A DNA stretch of 41,280 nt from Planomicrobium soli. GTDB lineage: Bacteria > Bacillota > Bacilli > Bacillales_A > Planococcaceae. Numbering within the stretch: position 1 is the first letter of the stretch; each line of letters starts with the position of its first letter. Of the stretch, positions 1 through 8,086 are shown piece after piece. The notes under the pieces are model-generated. The model did not search any database. It worked only from the letters and a program-made list of their open reading frames with translations, and was not told the origin of the DNA. The position numbers and the translations under genes are program-made. Where the stretch lies: NCBI RefSeq assembly GCF_003014655.1, contig NZ_PYAT01000021.1, positions 1-41,280 on the forward strand. The letters are read 5' to 3'.

Positions 1-6
1 AAGGGC

Positions 7-54
7 AAAAAAAGAGTCGGAAGACAGGAAATCCTGCCTTCCAACTCTTTTTTT
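7..54 (-). terminator. Intrinsic terminator of the MFS transporter gene
   Basis: A long, nearly perfect inverted repeat has arms pairing AGAGTYGGAAGRCAGG with its complement around an AAAT/ATTT loop. It is flanked by A-runs on one side and T-runs on the other, so it can terminate in either direction. It lies about 64 bases after the stop of the minus-strand MFS gene. Confidence 0.85.
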
Positions 55-117
55 AGTCTCCCATTGATTTAAAGGAAGGGTTTTTCAGTGGCCTCCTCTT
101 TAGGCCAGCCCTCTTTT

Positions 118-1587
118 TCATTCAGTTACTTCTTTTTGTTGATAGACAATTTCCTTTTCTGCTTCCTTAACCTCACGTGTCGGTTTTTTGATGAAAAAAG
201 CCAGCGCCAATGCAACAAGCGCAATGAACATGGAAACAAAGAATGAAAAGTTGATTCCGTCAAGCATTGCATTATTCATGATGGTTTCAGGAGCTGCTCC
301 GCTTGCCGCCAATTCCTTGCCAGTCGATTCTGCCCGCGTATTCATAAGCGTAATCAGGAATGCCGAACCGATTGCTCCCGCCACTTGCTGAAGTGTGTTG
401 TTGATTGCTGTTCCGTGTGGATAAGATTTTATCGGCAGCGTATTCAGTCCGTTTGTCATAACAGGCATCATAACCATTGAGATACCAAACATACGCGCTG
501 TATATATGGCCATAATTTCTAAATATGAAGTTTCAAGCGAAAGTTGGCTGAAAAGATACGTCGTAAATGCGACAATAGCCAATCCAGGTACCGCCAGCAC
601 TTTAGCCCCGTATTTATCGAAGAGCCGGCCAGTAACTGGCGACATAAAGCCCATCACAAGGGCTCCTGGCAACATAAGCAGCCCAGATTCAACTGGCGAA
701 ATCCCTTTAATGGTCTGAACATAAATCGGCATTAAAATCATTGCTGAAAACATGGACATCGACAATGCGACGGAGATGACCGAGGACAAAGCGAACATTG
801 GATATTTATAGATCCGAACTTCAAGCAATGGTTCATCCAATCTTAATTGGCGGAAAACGAAAATAACAAGTGAAACGACACCCGCCGCAATGGTTCCGTA
901 TACCGCCGGATCGTCCCAGCCCATTGTTCCCGCTGAACTAAATCCGTACAAAATGCCGCCAAAACCGATGCTCGAAAGAACGATTGAGGCTTTATCCAGT
1001 GATATATCTCTATTTTGGACAGTTAAATTTTTCAATTTGAAAATCCCAAGAGCAAGTGAAATCAGCGCTACTGGCAAGATGATAAAGAATAAGACCCGCC
1101 AAGAATAATGCTCAACGATATAACCGGAAAGTGTTGGCCCGATTGCAGGTGCCACTACCATTACCAGACCGAATATCCCCATCGCCGAGCCGCGCTTTTC
1201 AACCGGAAAAGCCGCGAGAATAACGTTCATCAGCAATGGCATCATCAAAGCTGCACCAGAAGCTTGTATCATTCTGCCAGCAAGCAGGATGCTGAAAGTT
1301 GGGGCTACACCTGCAAGCAAAGTTCCCAGTGAAAAAAGCGCCATCGCTAAGATGAAAACTGACCGGTTTGAGTAGCGCTGGATAAAAAAGGCGCTTGCCG
1401 GTATCAAGATGCCGTTCACCAGCATATAGCCCGTCACCAGCCACTGCACTGTTGAAGCCGAAACCTCCAAATCAGCCATAATTCTAGGTAAGGCTATGTT
1501 TAATAAAGTTTGGGTGAAAATCGTTACGAACGCCCCGGTAAAGAGAATTGCGATTATGCCATAAGGCGGTTTTTTCTGTTCTGTCAT
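118..1587 (-). CDS. MFS multidrug efflux transporter, DHA2 (EmrB/QacA-like) family
   Basis: This is a 489-residue integral membrane protein, a length typical of 14-helix DHA2 drug:H+ antiporters. Residues 10 to 480 are a run of hydrophobic helices. The N-terminal part carries a LNIALPRI element after helix 1 and a QWLVTGYML element in helix 2, both characteristic of EmrB/LmrB-type pumps. The tail is charged and cytoplasmic. The start is an ATG preceded by GGAGG at 8 bases. It is divergent from a TetR-type regulator and shares a 160-base regulatory gap with it, so it probably exports a toxic compound or drug that the regulator senses. The family call is firm. The substrate cannot be read from the sequence. 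Confidence 0.88.
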   Translation of the reverse strand: MTEQKKPPYGIIAILFTGAFVTIFTQTLLNIALPRIMADLEVSASTVQWLVTGYMLVNGILIPASAFFIQRYSNRSVFILAMALFSLGTLLAGVAPTFSILLAGRMIQASGAALMMPLLMNVILAAFPVEKRGSAMGIFGLVMVVAPAIGPTLSGYIVEHYSWRVLFFIILPVALISLALGIFKLKNLTVQNRDISLDKASIVLSSIGFGGILYGFSSAGTMGWDDPAVYGTIAAGVVSLVIFVFRQLRLDEPLLEVRIYKYPMFALSSVISVALSMSMFSAMILMPIYVQTIKGISPVESGLLMLPGALVMGFMSPVTGRLFDKYGAKVLAVPGLAIVAFTTYLFSQLSLETSYLEIMAIYTARMFGISMVMMPVMTNGLNTLPIKSYPHGTAINNTLQQVAGAIGSAFLITLMNTRAESTGKELAASGAAPETIMNNAMLDGINFSFFVSMFIALVALALAFFIKKPTREVKEAEKEIVYQQKEVTE

Positions 1588-1633
1588 ACTATTATGCCTC
1601 CGTATTTTCTAACTGTTTTTTCCTCATTGCACT

Positions 1634-1662
1634 ATTCTATACCGCTTGTTCATTTTAATCAA
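1634..1662 (-). promoter_or_regulatory. Predicted sigma-A promoter of the MFS gene
   Basis: On the minus strand TTGATT (1657-1662) and TAGAAT (1634-1639) are separated by exactly 17 bases. They lie about 50 bases upstream of the MFS start codon. The TetR-type operator at 1669-1683 sits just upstream of the -35 element. Confidence 0.7.
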
Positions 1663-1668
1663 TAAAAA

Positions 1669-1683
1669 TATACTGGCAGTCTA
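1669..1683. promoter_or_regulatory. Palindromic operator copy 1, likely TetR-family binding site
   Basis: The 15-mer TATACTGGCAGTCTA is a near-perfect palindrome with core ACTG-G-CAGT. Its reverse complement matches the second copy at 1724-1738 at 13 of 15 positions. Both copies lie in the gap between the divergent regulator and transporter. Binding by the adjacent regulator is inferred. Confidence 0.6.
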
Positions 1684-1689
1684 AACGGT

Positions 1690-1718
1690 TTGATTTGAAA
1701 GGGATTTCACGCTAAGAT
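1690..1718 (+). promoter_or_regulatory. Predicted sigma-A promoter of the TetR-family regulator
   Basis: TTGATT (1690-1695) and TAAGAT (1713-1718) are spaced by 17 bases. The expected transcription start, near 1725, falls inside operator copy 2. That arrangement fits autorepression. Confidence 0.65.
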
Positions 1719-1723
1719 AGAAC

Positions 1724-1738
1724 TAGACTGATAGTATA
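1724..1738. promoter_or_regulatory. Palindromic operator copy 2, likely TetR-family binding site
   Basis: TAGACTGATAGTATA is the second, inverted copy of the operator sequence at 1669-1683. It overlaps the predicted start of transcription of the regulator and abuts its ribosome binding site. Confidence 0.6.
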
Positions 1739-1750
1739 AAGGTGAAAAAA

Positions 1751-2611
1751 ATGAATCTAAAAAAACAGAACATCATTAATGCAGCTTATTCGCTGTTCAT
1801 TAATAAAGGCTATATCTCTTCTTCTATTCAAGATATATTAGACGAAGCCGGCGTCTCTAAAGGCACTTTCTATAATTACTTTTCTTCAAAAAGTGAATGT
1901 TTGGTTGCCATCATGGAGTCTATTGGAAGTGAAATCCGCCAAAAACGGATGGCAGCAGCTGTCGGCAAGAAAGTGAATGATCCTGAAGTATTAGCGGAAC
2001 AATTGTGCATCCGCATCCAATTGAATCAGGAGAAAAATTTGTTCACGTTATACGAAAGCATTTTTTATTCTCAGGACGAAGAACTCAAACTGTTTTCGCG
2101 ACAAACGTATATAGCTGAAATCGAATGGATTTCTTCTCGGATTATTGATTTGTTTGGCGAAAAGGCAACACCGTATGCACTGGAGAATGCCGGCATCATC
2201 CATGGATCGATTCAGCAATTGATCCATCTTTGGAGACTTAGTTCAGAAGAAGAGCTCCCAATCGAAAAATTGGCGGATTTTATCATCAGACGATTGAATA
2301 CTACTATCACGGAGCAAATGGAGACTGGGGACCAATTTATCCAGAAGAAACAGCTTTTTGCCGACACGCAAGTTGAGGCAGTTTCACTAGCAGCCTTGGC
2401 CGTTCAGTTGAAAAGCCAAGCGGATTTGTTGGATGAAGAAGACGCGGATGCCAAACAGCTCGTTATCTTTTTAGCTGAAGAGCTGACCCGTCCCAAACCT
2501 CGGAGATTGGTATGTGAAAGTGTCTTGGCAACTTTAGCGAATTATCCCGCCCATGAAAAAACACTTGTGATATTGCTTGAACAAACGTGGAAACAGCTTC
2601 AAAAATTATAA
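1751..2611 (+). CDS. TetR/AcrR family transcriptional regulator
   Basis: This 286-residue regulator has an N-terminal TetR helix-turn-helix at about residues 5 to 50. The recognition region contains the family hallmark AGVSKGTFYNYF followed by a K/S-rich turn. The remaining ~230 residues are a helical ligand-binding and dimerisation domain, longer than the usual ~140. ATG at 1751 is chosen because AAAGGTG ends 6 bases before it. An in-frame GTG at 1742 lies inside that ribosome binding site and is unlikely to be used. The gene is divergent from a DHA2 efflux pump, and two palindromes fill the gap. It is therefore probably the local repressor of the pump and of itself. The inducer is unknown. 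Confidence 0.88.
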   Translation: MNLKKQNIINAAYSLFINKGYISSSIQDILDEAGVSKGTFYNYFSSKSECLVAIMESIGSEIRQKRMAAAVGKKVNDPEVLAEQLCIRIQLNQEKNLFTLYESIFYSQDEELKLFSRQTYIAEIEWISSRIIDLFGEKATPYALENAGIIHGSIQQLIHLWRLSSEEELPIEKLADFIIRRLNTTITEQMETGDQFIQKKQLFADTQVEAVSLAALAVQLKSQADLLDEEDADAKQLVIFLAEELTRPKPRRLVCESVLATLANYPAHEKTLVILLEQTWKQLQKL

Positions 2612-2644
2612 AAAGGCAAAGCCGAAATCCGGCTTTGCCTTTTT
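2611..2644. terminator. Bidirectional terminator between convergent genes
   Basis: AAAAGGCAAAGCCG pairs with CGGCTTTGCCTTTT around a short loop. A-run and T-run flank the stem, so it serves both the TetR-family gene (plus) and the amidase gene (minus), whose stop codon is immediately adjacent. Confidence 0.9.
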
Positions 2645-4096
2645 CTATGGTTTTACGCGGCCTTTAGTGGCCTGCTCAAACGCATAAGCATATTCAATCA
2701 GTTGCGGTTCGCTAAAAGCATGGGCGGTAAATGTGATGCCAAAAGGCTCTTTTGTTTCCGATAAACAATAAGGCACGGCAATGGCCGGAAAACCGGCCGC
2801 TGCATTGATGTTGCAGCCGTGATCTTGCGGCAACACCAGAGCATCCGCTCCCACTTCTTTCAAAGTTGCCGCTATCCCCTGTTCCGCAGCTAGAAAACGG
2901 TTGCGTTCAAGCGCTTCAATATAGTTCCGTTCGTTCAGTTTGCCGGTCGTCAAGTCCGCTTGTTCAAGCAAATTTTGGCCATAGTGCAACATTTCTTGCG
3001 AATGCTTATTATTAAAAGCAATCACATCCTCTAATGAACGGATGGGATTCAAAGGATTGGATTTCCCCAAATAGGCATTGAGATTGGCCTTGAATTCGTG
3101 CAGCAGCACAGCGAACCCCAAGTCTCCTTGATCAGCTCCAAGGTCGACATTATCGATGATTTCTGCGCCGCATTCCTGCAATTGCTCAAGAGCCTTGTCA
3201 AACAAAGTACGCTGCTCGTTGGAAATGCTGTCTTCAAAGAGACCTCTCGGTACCCCGAGCTTTACTCCTTCCAATCCATTTTTTTTAAAGTGGATGGACC
3301 AATCGTATTTTTCATACGGTTCAGCAAAACTGGTGATGGCATCTTCCGGGTCAATAGCTATCAGCGTTGCAAATACCGCCACTGCATCTTCTACTGTGCG
3401 GGCAAGTGTTCCCGGAACATCTTGCGTATGGGAAAGTGGAATTATTCCTGTGCGTCCAATCAAGCCGACTGTCGGTTTGATGCCGACTAAACTATTCTGG
3501 ACTGCCGGGTTAATGATGGAACCCGAGGTTTCCGTACCAAGTGCAGCGGCCGCCAAGTTTGACGCGACTGCTGCAGCGGAACCGGAACTGGATCCGCCAA
3601 CATCAAAAGCGCCATAAGGATTTTTCGTTTGGCCGCCTCTCGAGCTATAACCGTTGGTCATTTTATCAGACATGAAATTCGCCCATTCCGTCAAGTTGGT
3701 TTTCCCTAGGATAACCGCTCCCGCTTCCCGCAATTTATCCACTACTTGGGCATCTTTTAGTGCGTAGTGGTCTTTGAGCGCCCGGGATCCGGCGCTTGTG
3801 TGCATTTTATCGGCTGTATCCATATTGTCTTTTATCAATACTGGGATGCCATGGATTGCTGAGCGTGGCCCTTTTAATTTTCGTTCGAAATCCAGCGCTT
3901 GCGCTATTTGCAGGGCGTCCGGGTTGATTTCCAATATGGCGTTGGTATTTTGGTCACGAAGCGAAATATTTTCCTGGTACATCAGGACAAGCTCTTCTGA
4001 TGTAATCCGGCCTTCCGCAAGCTCTTGCTGCATATCAGCAATCGTCATTTCTTCAAGTTTCGTTTGGCGGTATTCCTCTAATTTTTTTTGATGCAT
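2645..4096 (-). CDS. Amidase, amidase-signature (GatA-like) family
   Basis: This 483-residue enzyme of the amidase-signature family hydrolyses an amide bond with a Ser-cisSer-Lys triad. The likely triad is Lys89 (in IPVLIKDN), the Ser169-171 cluster (in [12 protein letters not shown]) and Ser193 (in TETSGSI). The spacing Ser169 to Ser193 is 24 residues, the same as in GatA in this window. It is not GatA itself, because a separate gatA lies within gatCAB at 14.3-15.7 kb. It also lacks partner subunits nearby. There is no signal peptide, so it is likely cytoplasmic. The start ATG has GGAGG at 7 bases. Substrate specificity (peptide amide, aryl amide or other) cannot be decided. Confidence 0.88.
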   Translation of the reverse strand: MHQKKLEEYRQTKLEEMTIADMQQELAEGRITSEELVLMYQENISLRDQNTNAILEINPDALQIAQALDFERKLKGPRSAIHGIPVLIKDNMDTADKMHTSAGSRALKDHYALKDAQVVDKLREAGAVILGKTNLTEWANFMSDKMTNGYSSRGGQTKNPYGAFDVGGSSSGSAAAVASNLAAAALGTETSGSIINPAVQNSLVGIKPTVGLIGRTGIIPLSHTQDVPGTLARTVEDAVAVFATLIAIDPEDAITSFAEPYEKYDWSIHFKKNGLEGVKLGVPRGLFEDSISNEQRTLFDKALEQLQECGAEIIDNVDLGADQGDLGFAVLLHEFKANLNAYLGKSNPLNPIRSLEDVIAFNNKHSQEMLHYGQNLLEQADLTTGKLNERNYIEALERNRFLAAEQGIAATLKEVGADALVLPQDHGCNINAAAGFPAIAVPYCLSETKEPFGITFTAHAFSEPQLIEYAYAFEQATKGRVKP

Positions 4097-4136
4097 GCGG
4101 CTCCCTCCTCTTATCGTTTAGACTATTTGTCCATTG

Positions 4137-4160
4137 AAAAGAGCCGGAATACACCGGCTC
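4137..4160 (-). terminator. Terminator hairpin after the FbpA-like gene
   Basis: GAGCCGG and CCGGCTC pair around a 6-base loop. On the minus strand TTTT follows at 4140-4137. On the plus strand a TTTTTT run also follows. The stem overlaps the stop codon of the small gene. Confidence 0.7.
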
Positions 4161-4311
4161 AAATTTTTTCTGTATAGGTTTTCATTAATTCATATAAGGA
4201 CAATTCATATAACTGTCTGCCATCAATTTTAAAGACGTTTTGTGCGACAAGGTCTTCGATGATGTTGCTGCGCTTATCTTCAAACTTTGATTCTGGTATA
4301 TATTCTTCCAT
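4159..4311 (-). CDS. Small basic protein, FbpA (Fur-regulated basic protein) family
   Basis: A 50-residue open reading frame starts with ATG at 4311, preceded by AAGGAGA about 16 to 21 bases upstream, and ends at TGA 4159 inside a terminator hairpin. The protein reads MEEYIPESKFEDKRSNIIED at the N-terminus. The C-terminal half has a VFKIDGRQLYELSLYEL segment. This resembles the short B. subtilis protein FbpA (YdbN), with its GVYK-x-QLYELTLSELE motif, which acts with the sRNA FsrA in the iron-sparing response. Similarity is from memory over a short protein. No clear Fur box was found upstream, so iron control is not shown here. It is below the usual ORF size cutoff. Confidence 0.7.
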   Translation of the reverse strand: MEEYIPESKFEDKRSNIIEDLVAQNVFKIDGRQLYELSLYELMKTYTEKI

Positions 4312-4453
4312 GATGTTCTTTCTCTCCTTGTTCAACGTTTCTACGTATCTATTACCCCTTTCTTCCAGTTCATAAAACCTAAAAGAGAAAATCGGATTAG
4401 AAATGTCGACAACTTTATGACCATTCAGAACATCAAAAAGAATATGCTAAGAC

Positions 4454-5221
4454 TTACAGAATCGAGTCGACTGCAAGTTTGGCGATCGTGGCGTTAGACA
4501 AGATGAAGTTGTCCACTTTGATGTGTGAAAAATTCGGGATATGTTCTTCCCGTTCAATTTCCACTGTTGTATGGACACCGGGTGAAATACGTTCTACTGC
4601 ACATGCAATCATCAGCGATTTTCCATCCGTGAGCATTTGGTCTTCAATTTTATCATCGGAAAAGATCAGCACCGCTTTAGCATGCTGGACATTGGCTTTT
4701 CTCAATACGTCAGGATCTGTGGCCGCACCTCGGATAAAGTGGATACGCTCATTTACTTGTTTTGCTTTTTCGATAGTGTCAATAACTACAATATCCACTT
4801 TCTGATCTCTCTCTAGGATTTCTTTCATGGCATTTTCCGCTTTATGCGACCAATCGATGATCACAATGTGCTTTTTCCCTTCGTACATCAAATCCCCTCT
4901 TTCCTTTTGCCGTCTGTATAATGATAAACTGTCTACCGCTTTTCCAATAAACGAAGCGAACAATCCAATGCCGACTACGTATAAGAACATAATTGTAAAA
5001 AGCCTTCCGCCTAACGTTGTTGGAAAAAAATCACCGTAGCCAACTGTCAGCATAGTCGTCATCGTAAACCATAGTGCATCCATATAACTCGTGAACGTTT
5101 CCGGTTCAATCAGTGGAAGCATGAAGGTGCTGAGAATGATTAAAATCAACGTACAGAAAGTCAGTACCAGCCAAGAAAGGTTGGTGGCTTGAAAATACAG
5201 TTTCTTTAAGATAATCACCAT
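4454..5221 (-). CDS. Potassium channel subunit with pore helix and RCK/TrkA-N domain
   Basis: This roughly 255-residue protein has two membrane helices (about residues 10-35 and 70-95) around a pore loop. The loop carries the potassium selectivity filter TVGYGD. A cytoplasmic RCK/TrkA-N-type nucleotide-binding domain follows from about residue 110 (HIVIIDWSHKAENAMKEI), with a DKIEDQ segment later. It resembles B. subtilis YugO-type channels but ends after one RCK N-lobe, without an obvious RCK-C domain. ATG 5221 is chosen because GGAG lies 5 bases upstream. The GTG at 5227 lies next to that site. A possible CcpA cre element overlaps the promoter region. Function as a K+ channel is well supported; gating is not known. 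Confidence 0.85.
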   Translation of the reverse strand: MVIILKKLYFQATNLSWLVLTFCTLILIILSTFMLPLIEPETFTSYMDALWFTMTTMLTVGYGDFFPTTLGGRLFTIMFLYVVGIGLFASFIGKAVDSLSLYRRQKERGDLMYEGKKHIVIIDWSHKAENAMKEILERDQKVDIVVIDTIEKAKQVNERIHFIRGAATDPDVLRKANVQHAKAVLIFSDDKIEDQMLTDGKSLMIACAVERISPGVHTTVEIEREEHIPNFSHIKVDNFILSNATIAKLAVDSIL

Positions 5222-5274
5222 TTCCACTCCTTTTTTTATGTACTTAAAAGCTGGAAAGAATTTCTTTTTCTTTT

Positions 5275-5301
5275 AGTATACAATGAAGGCAAGCGTTTGC
5301 T
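5275..5301 (-). promoter_or_regulatory. Candidate -10 element and CcpA cre-like palindrome upstream of the potassium channel gene
   Basis: On the minus strand TATACT (5275-5280) could be the -10 box. Just upstream, 5288-5301 reads AGCAAACGCTTGCC, which fits the CcpA consensus TGNAANCGNTNNCA except at the two outer bases and is itself a palindrome. It would overlap the -35 region, a repressing position. No good -35 element was found, so this is tentative. Confidence 0.35.
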
Positions 5302-5321
5302 TAATTAATTTTCACGGCAAC

Positions 5322-5366
5322 AAAAAAAGAACCAGAGAATCAATGAACGATTCTCCGGTTCTTTTT
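5322..5366 (-). terminator. Terminator downstream of dus
   Basis: AAAAGAACCAGAGAATC pairs with GATTCTCCGGTTCTTTT around a 7-base loop, with A-run and T-run flanks on the two sides. It lies about 25 bases after the dus stop codon. Confidence 0.88.
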
Positions 5367-5391
5367 CACTTGCTGCTTACTTGTGCATATT

Positions 5392-6360
5392 TCACTCCAC
5401 AGGTTCTAATTCAATACTGTTCAGTAATGAACGTACTTCATCTGTCGACTTAGTGTTCATCAATTGATTTCTCAATTCCCCTGCTCCGCGGAATCCCTTA
5501 ACATAGATTTTGAAAAAACGATGAAGCCCACTGATTGAGCGCGGCAATTCTTCTATATATTGGTCATGGAGATCCAGATGCAATCTTAAAAGACCAAGAA
5601 ATTCCTTACTGCTATGTTCTCTCGGCTCTTTTTCAAAGGCAAATGGATTTTTGAAAATCCCGCGTCCGATCATAACGCCATCCACACCATACTTTTCCGC
5701 AAGTTCAAGTCCAGTTTCACGGTCAGGAATATCTCCATTGATTGTCAGCAGCGTATTTGGCGCGATGCGGTCCCGCAATTCCTTTATTTCCGGAATCAGT
5801 TCCCAATGTGCATCTGCTTGGCTCATTTCTTTTCGCGTCCGCAAATGGATGGAGAGGTTGGCAATATCCTGTTCGAATATATTCGTCAGCCAGTCTCTCC
5901 ACTCATCTAGTTCCGAGTAGCCCAGCCGCGTTTTCACGCTTACCGGCAACCCTCCCGCTTTTGCTGCTTGAATGATCTCTGCAGCAGCATCTGGCCGAAG
6001 TATTAGGCCGCTCCCCTTGCCTCTAGATGCAACATTCGGCACTGGGCAGCCCATATTAATATCGATCCCCTTGAATCCTATCTCTGCCATCCCAATGCTC
6101 ATCTGGCGGAAAAATTCCGGCTTATCGCCCCAAATATGTGCAACCATAGGCTGTTCGTCTTCAGTAAAAAGCAAACGGCCGCGCACACTTTTCATTCCTT
6201 CTGGATGGCAATAGCTTTCCGTATTAGTAAACTCCGTGAAAAACACATCAGGTCGGCCTGCTTCACTTACAACATGGCGAAATACTACGTCCGTCACATC
6301 TTCCATCGGTGCAAGCACGAAAAACGGCTTCGGCAACTCTTGCCAAAAATTTTCTTTCAT
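5392..6360 (-). CDS. dus: tRNA-dihydrouridine synthase (YfjN/DusC type)
   Basis: This 322-residue FMN enzyme reduces specific uridines in the D-loop of tRNA using NADPH. The N-terminal TIM barrel shows the flavin-site APMEDVTD motif at residues 17-24, the catalytic cysteine Cys105 in [15 protein letters not shown] in the middle, and the phosphate-binding [13 protein letters not shown] helical tRNA-binding domain follows from about residue 240. The sequence closely resembles recalled B. subtilis YfjN. In that species yfjN also neighbours a RumA-type methyltransferase, as here. The ribosome binding site is weak (AAAGGG, 11 bases before ATG). The exact uridine modified cannot be read from sequence. 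Confidence 0.92.
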   Translation of the reverse strand: MKENFWQELPKPFFVLAPMEDVTDVVFRHVVSEAGRPDVFFTEFTNTESYCHPEGMKSVRGRLLFTEDEQPMVAHIWGDKPEFFRQMSIGMAEIGFKGIDINMGCPVPNVASRGKGSGLILRPDAAAEIIQAAKAGGLPVSVKTRLGYSELDEWRDWLTNIFEQDIANLSIHLRTRKEMSQADAHWELIPEIKELRDRIAPNTLLTINGDIPDRETGLELAEKYGVDGVMIGRGIFKNPFAFEKEPREHSSKEFLGLLRLHLDLHDQYIEELPRSISGLHRFFKIYVKGFRGAGELRNQLMNTKSTDEVRSLLNSIELEPVE

Positions 6361-6387
6361 TTATATTCAAACCCTTTCTCACAAGCA

Positions 6388-6438
6388 AAAGCAGATGATT
6401 TAGGAAGCACTTGTTCATGCTTCCAAATTGTCTGCTTT
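6388..6438 (-). terminator. Hairpin terminator between rlmCD and dus
   Basis: On the minus strand AAAGCAGA...GGAAGCA pairs with TGCTTCC...TCTGCTTT in a two-part stem, followed by TTTTGCTT. It lies just after the methyltransferase stop codon and shortly before the dus start, so dus probably has its own promoter or relies on readthrough. Confidence 0.6.
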
Positions 6439-6454
6439 ACCGTTTCAGTAAGTA

Positions 6455-7828
6455 TTAAATTTTATCAGCTAATTCCAGCCAAGCCACTGCTTCGCAATGT
6501 GTGGACTGCGGGAACATATCGACGGGCTGCACTTCTTGTGTACGGTAGCCCCCGTCTTCGAGTATCCGCAAATCACGCGCTAATGTTGCCGGGTTGCATG
6601 ATACATAGACAACACGTTTCGGGCGCTGTTTCAAAATCGTCTGCAAAAGCTGCTCGTCGCAGCCTTTACGCGGGGGGTCGACCATCAGGACGTCCGCTGT
6701 CTTGCCTTCTTTGTACCAGCGCGGAATGACTTGCTCAGCCGGTCCCGCTTCAAATAAAGTATTTTCAAAGCCATTTAGCGCCGCATTGCGCTTCGCGTCT
6801 TCGATTGCTTGCGGCACGATTTCGACACCCATGACAAATTTCGCTTTTTGAGCAAGAAACAAGGAAATTGTACCGATGCCGCAATAAGCATCAATCACCG
6901 TTTCATCCCCAGTCAGCTTCGCATATTCCAGCGCTTGGCCATAGAGGACATCAGTTTGTTCCGGATTGACTTGGTAGAAAGAACGGGCGGAAATTTCAAA
7001 GCGAACATCGCCGATCCGGTCTTCAATAACGTCTTTGCCCCAGAGCGTCACTGTTTCATTTCCAAAAATGACGTTGGTTTTTTCACTGTTGACGTTTTGG
7101 ACGATTGACGTCACTTCCGGCACAAGCGTACGAATCAGCTCAATCGCCTTTTGGGCTTGCGGGAATTTCTTTTTCTTAGTAACAAGGACAACCATGATTT
7201 CACCTGTTGCACGTCCTTTACGGACGACAACGTGGCGCAGCATTCCGCGATGCGTTTGCTCTTCGTATGGTTCAATGCCCAATGCCGGCAAGTTCTTTTT
7301 CAAAGCAGCCATGATGGCATCTGCTTCCGGTGTCTGGATGATGCAGATGTCGGTATCGGCAATGTCATGTGACCGGTTTTGGTAAAAGCCTGCGACGACG
7401 CGGCCATTATTATCAGTGCCGAACGGAATCTGGGATTTGTTGCGGTAGCGCCATGGATTTTCCATGCCTTTTACCGGATGCACCGGCACTTCCGGCAATT
7501 TCCCGATACGCGTGATAGCGTCACGCACCAGCTTGCGCTTAAACGTCATCTGGCCTTCGTAAGACAAGTGTTGGATCTGGCAGCCGCCGCACGTGTCAAA
7601 GACCGGACAAGGAGCCGTCACGCGGAACGGTGAAGAGTGTTTAATTTCAAGCATTTTGGCAAAGCCATAGGATTTCAAGGTTTTTAAAACATGAACTTCC
7701 ACATCTTCCCCCGGCAGCGCGCCGTGGATGAAAAGCGGATAGCCCTCTACTTTAGCAACACCCGCGCCGTCATGCGTCAAATCTTCCACATGAACGAGCA
7801 AGCGATCATTTTTCTGTACAGGTTTCAA
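6455..7828 (-). CDS. rlmCD: 23S rRNA (uracil-C5)-methyltransferase, RlmCD/RumA family
   Basis: This roughly 457-residue SAM-dependent enzyme makes 5-methyluridine in 23S rRNA. An N-terminal TRAM domain (to about residue 60) is followed by the iron-sulfur cysteines Cys74, Cys80, Cys83 (in [10 protein letters not shown]) and Cys162. The SAM site [14 protein letters not shown] and the catalytic [12 protein letters not shown] come in the C-terminal half. The TTG at 7828 is preferred as start because GGAG lies 8 bases before it. The GTG at 7837 overlaps that same GGAG and has no other site; using it would add three residues. In B. subtilis, RlmCD modifies both U747 and U1939, and dgkB-rlmCD are neighbours, which fits the order here. 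YfjO is a paralogue, so the exact ortholog is uncertain. Confidence 0.9.
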   Translation of the reverse strand: MKPVQKNDRLLVHVEDLTHDGAGVAKVEGYPLFIHGALPGEDVEVHVLKTLKSYGFAKMLEIKHSSPFRVTAPCPVFDTCGGCQIQHLSYEGQMTFKRKLVRDAITRIGKLPEVPVHPVKGMENPWRYRNKSQIPFGTDNNGRVVAGFYQNRSHDIADTDICIIQTPEADAIMAALKKNLPALGIEPYEEQTHRGMLRHVVVRKGRATGEIMVVLVTKKKKFPQAQKAIELIRTLVPEVTSIVQNVNSEKTNVIFGNETVTLWGKDVIEDRIGDVRFEISARSFYQVNPEQTDVLYGQALEYAKLTGDETVIDAYCGIGTISLFLAQKAKFVMGVEIVPQAIEDAKRNAALNGFENTLFEAGPAEQVIPRWYKEGKTADVLMVDPPRKGCDEQLLQTILKQRPKRVVYVSCNPATLARDLRILEDGGYRTQEVQPVDMFPQSTHCEAVAWLELADKI

Positions 7829-7855
7829 AGCGTTCACTCCATTTCAACTTTTCGT

Positions 7856-7864
7856 ATTATAACA
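7856..7864 (-). promoter_or_regulatory. Extended -10 promoter of rlmCD
   Basis: On the minus strand TGTTATAAT combines a perfect TATAAT (7856-7861) with the upstream TG of an extended -10 element. No clear -35 is visible. Transcription from about 7849 gives a leader of roughly 20 bases to the TTG start and only about 12 to the GTG alternative. Confidence 0.6.
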
Positions 7865-7894
7865 TAAAGAAATGTAGAAGTGGCTGTTTAGGCT

Positions 7895-8027
7895 CGGGTT
7901 ATAAACTGTAACTTCCGAGTGCCAAGTTCCGACTTTTGAACAACGAGTTACGACTTTTGAACAACGAGTTACGACTTTTTTCTTCTGAGTTACAACCTTT
8001 ACCTTCTGAGTTACAACTTCTTTAAAA
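7895..8027. repeat. 21-bp tandem repeat array, five full units plus a decayed sixth
   Basis: Five head-to-tail units of exactly 21 bases run from 7923 to 8027. The central copies read CGAGTTACGACTTTTGAACAA. The outer copies diverge mainly in their last third (for example TGAGTTACAACCTTTACCTTC). A weaker unit at 7895-7915 and a 7-base remnant precede them. The array sits between the rlmCD promoter and the terminator of the cyd operon. A minus-strand reading frame across it gives a heptad repeat K-V-V-T-x-x-x, but it has no ribosome binding site and starts inside the terminator hairpin, so coding is doubtful. Confidence 0.85.
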
Positions 8028-8032
8028 ACAGA

Positions 8033-8080
8033 CAAAAAGACTGCCTCCAAAAGTCATTTATATGACCTTTTGGGGCAGTC
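8033..8080 (-). terminator. Terminator of the cydABS operon
   Basis: GACTGCCTCCAAAAGTCAT pairs with ATGACCTTTTGGGGCAGTC around a TTAT loop. T-rich tracts follow on both strands. The hairpin lies directly after the cydS stop codon. Confidence 0.9.
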
Positions 8081-8086
8081 CTATTT

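Noticed and set aside
4312..4453. Fur box before the FbpA-like gene
   Set aside because: No stretch close to GATAATGATAATCATTATC or the 7-1-7 pattern was found.
6136..6729. Plus-strand open frame of 197 codons opposite dus and rlmCD
   Set aside because: It is antisense to two well-supported genes, has no recognisable domain, and no ribosome binding site. It spans a terminator.
7844..8050. Minus-strand open frame of 68 codons with KVVTxxx heptads
   Set aside because: It starts with TTG inside the terminator hairpin, has no ribosome binding site, and runs across tandem repeat DNA whose 21-base period keeps the frame open by itself. Kept as a repeat, not as a gene.
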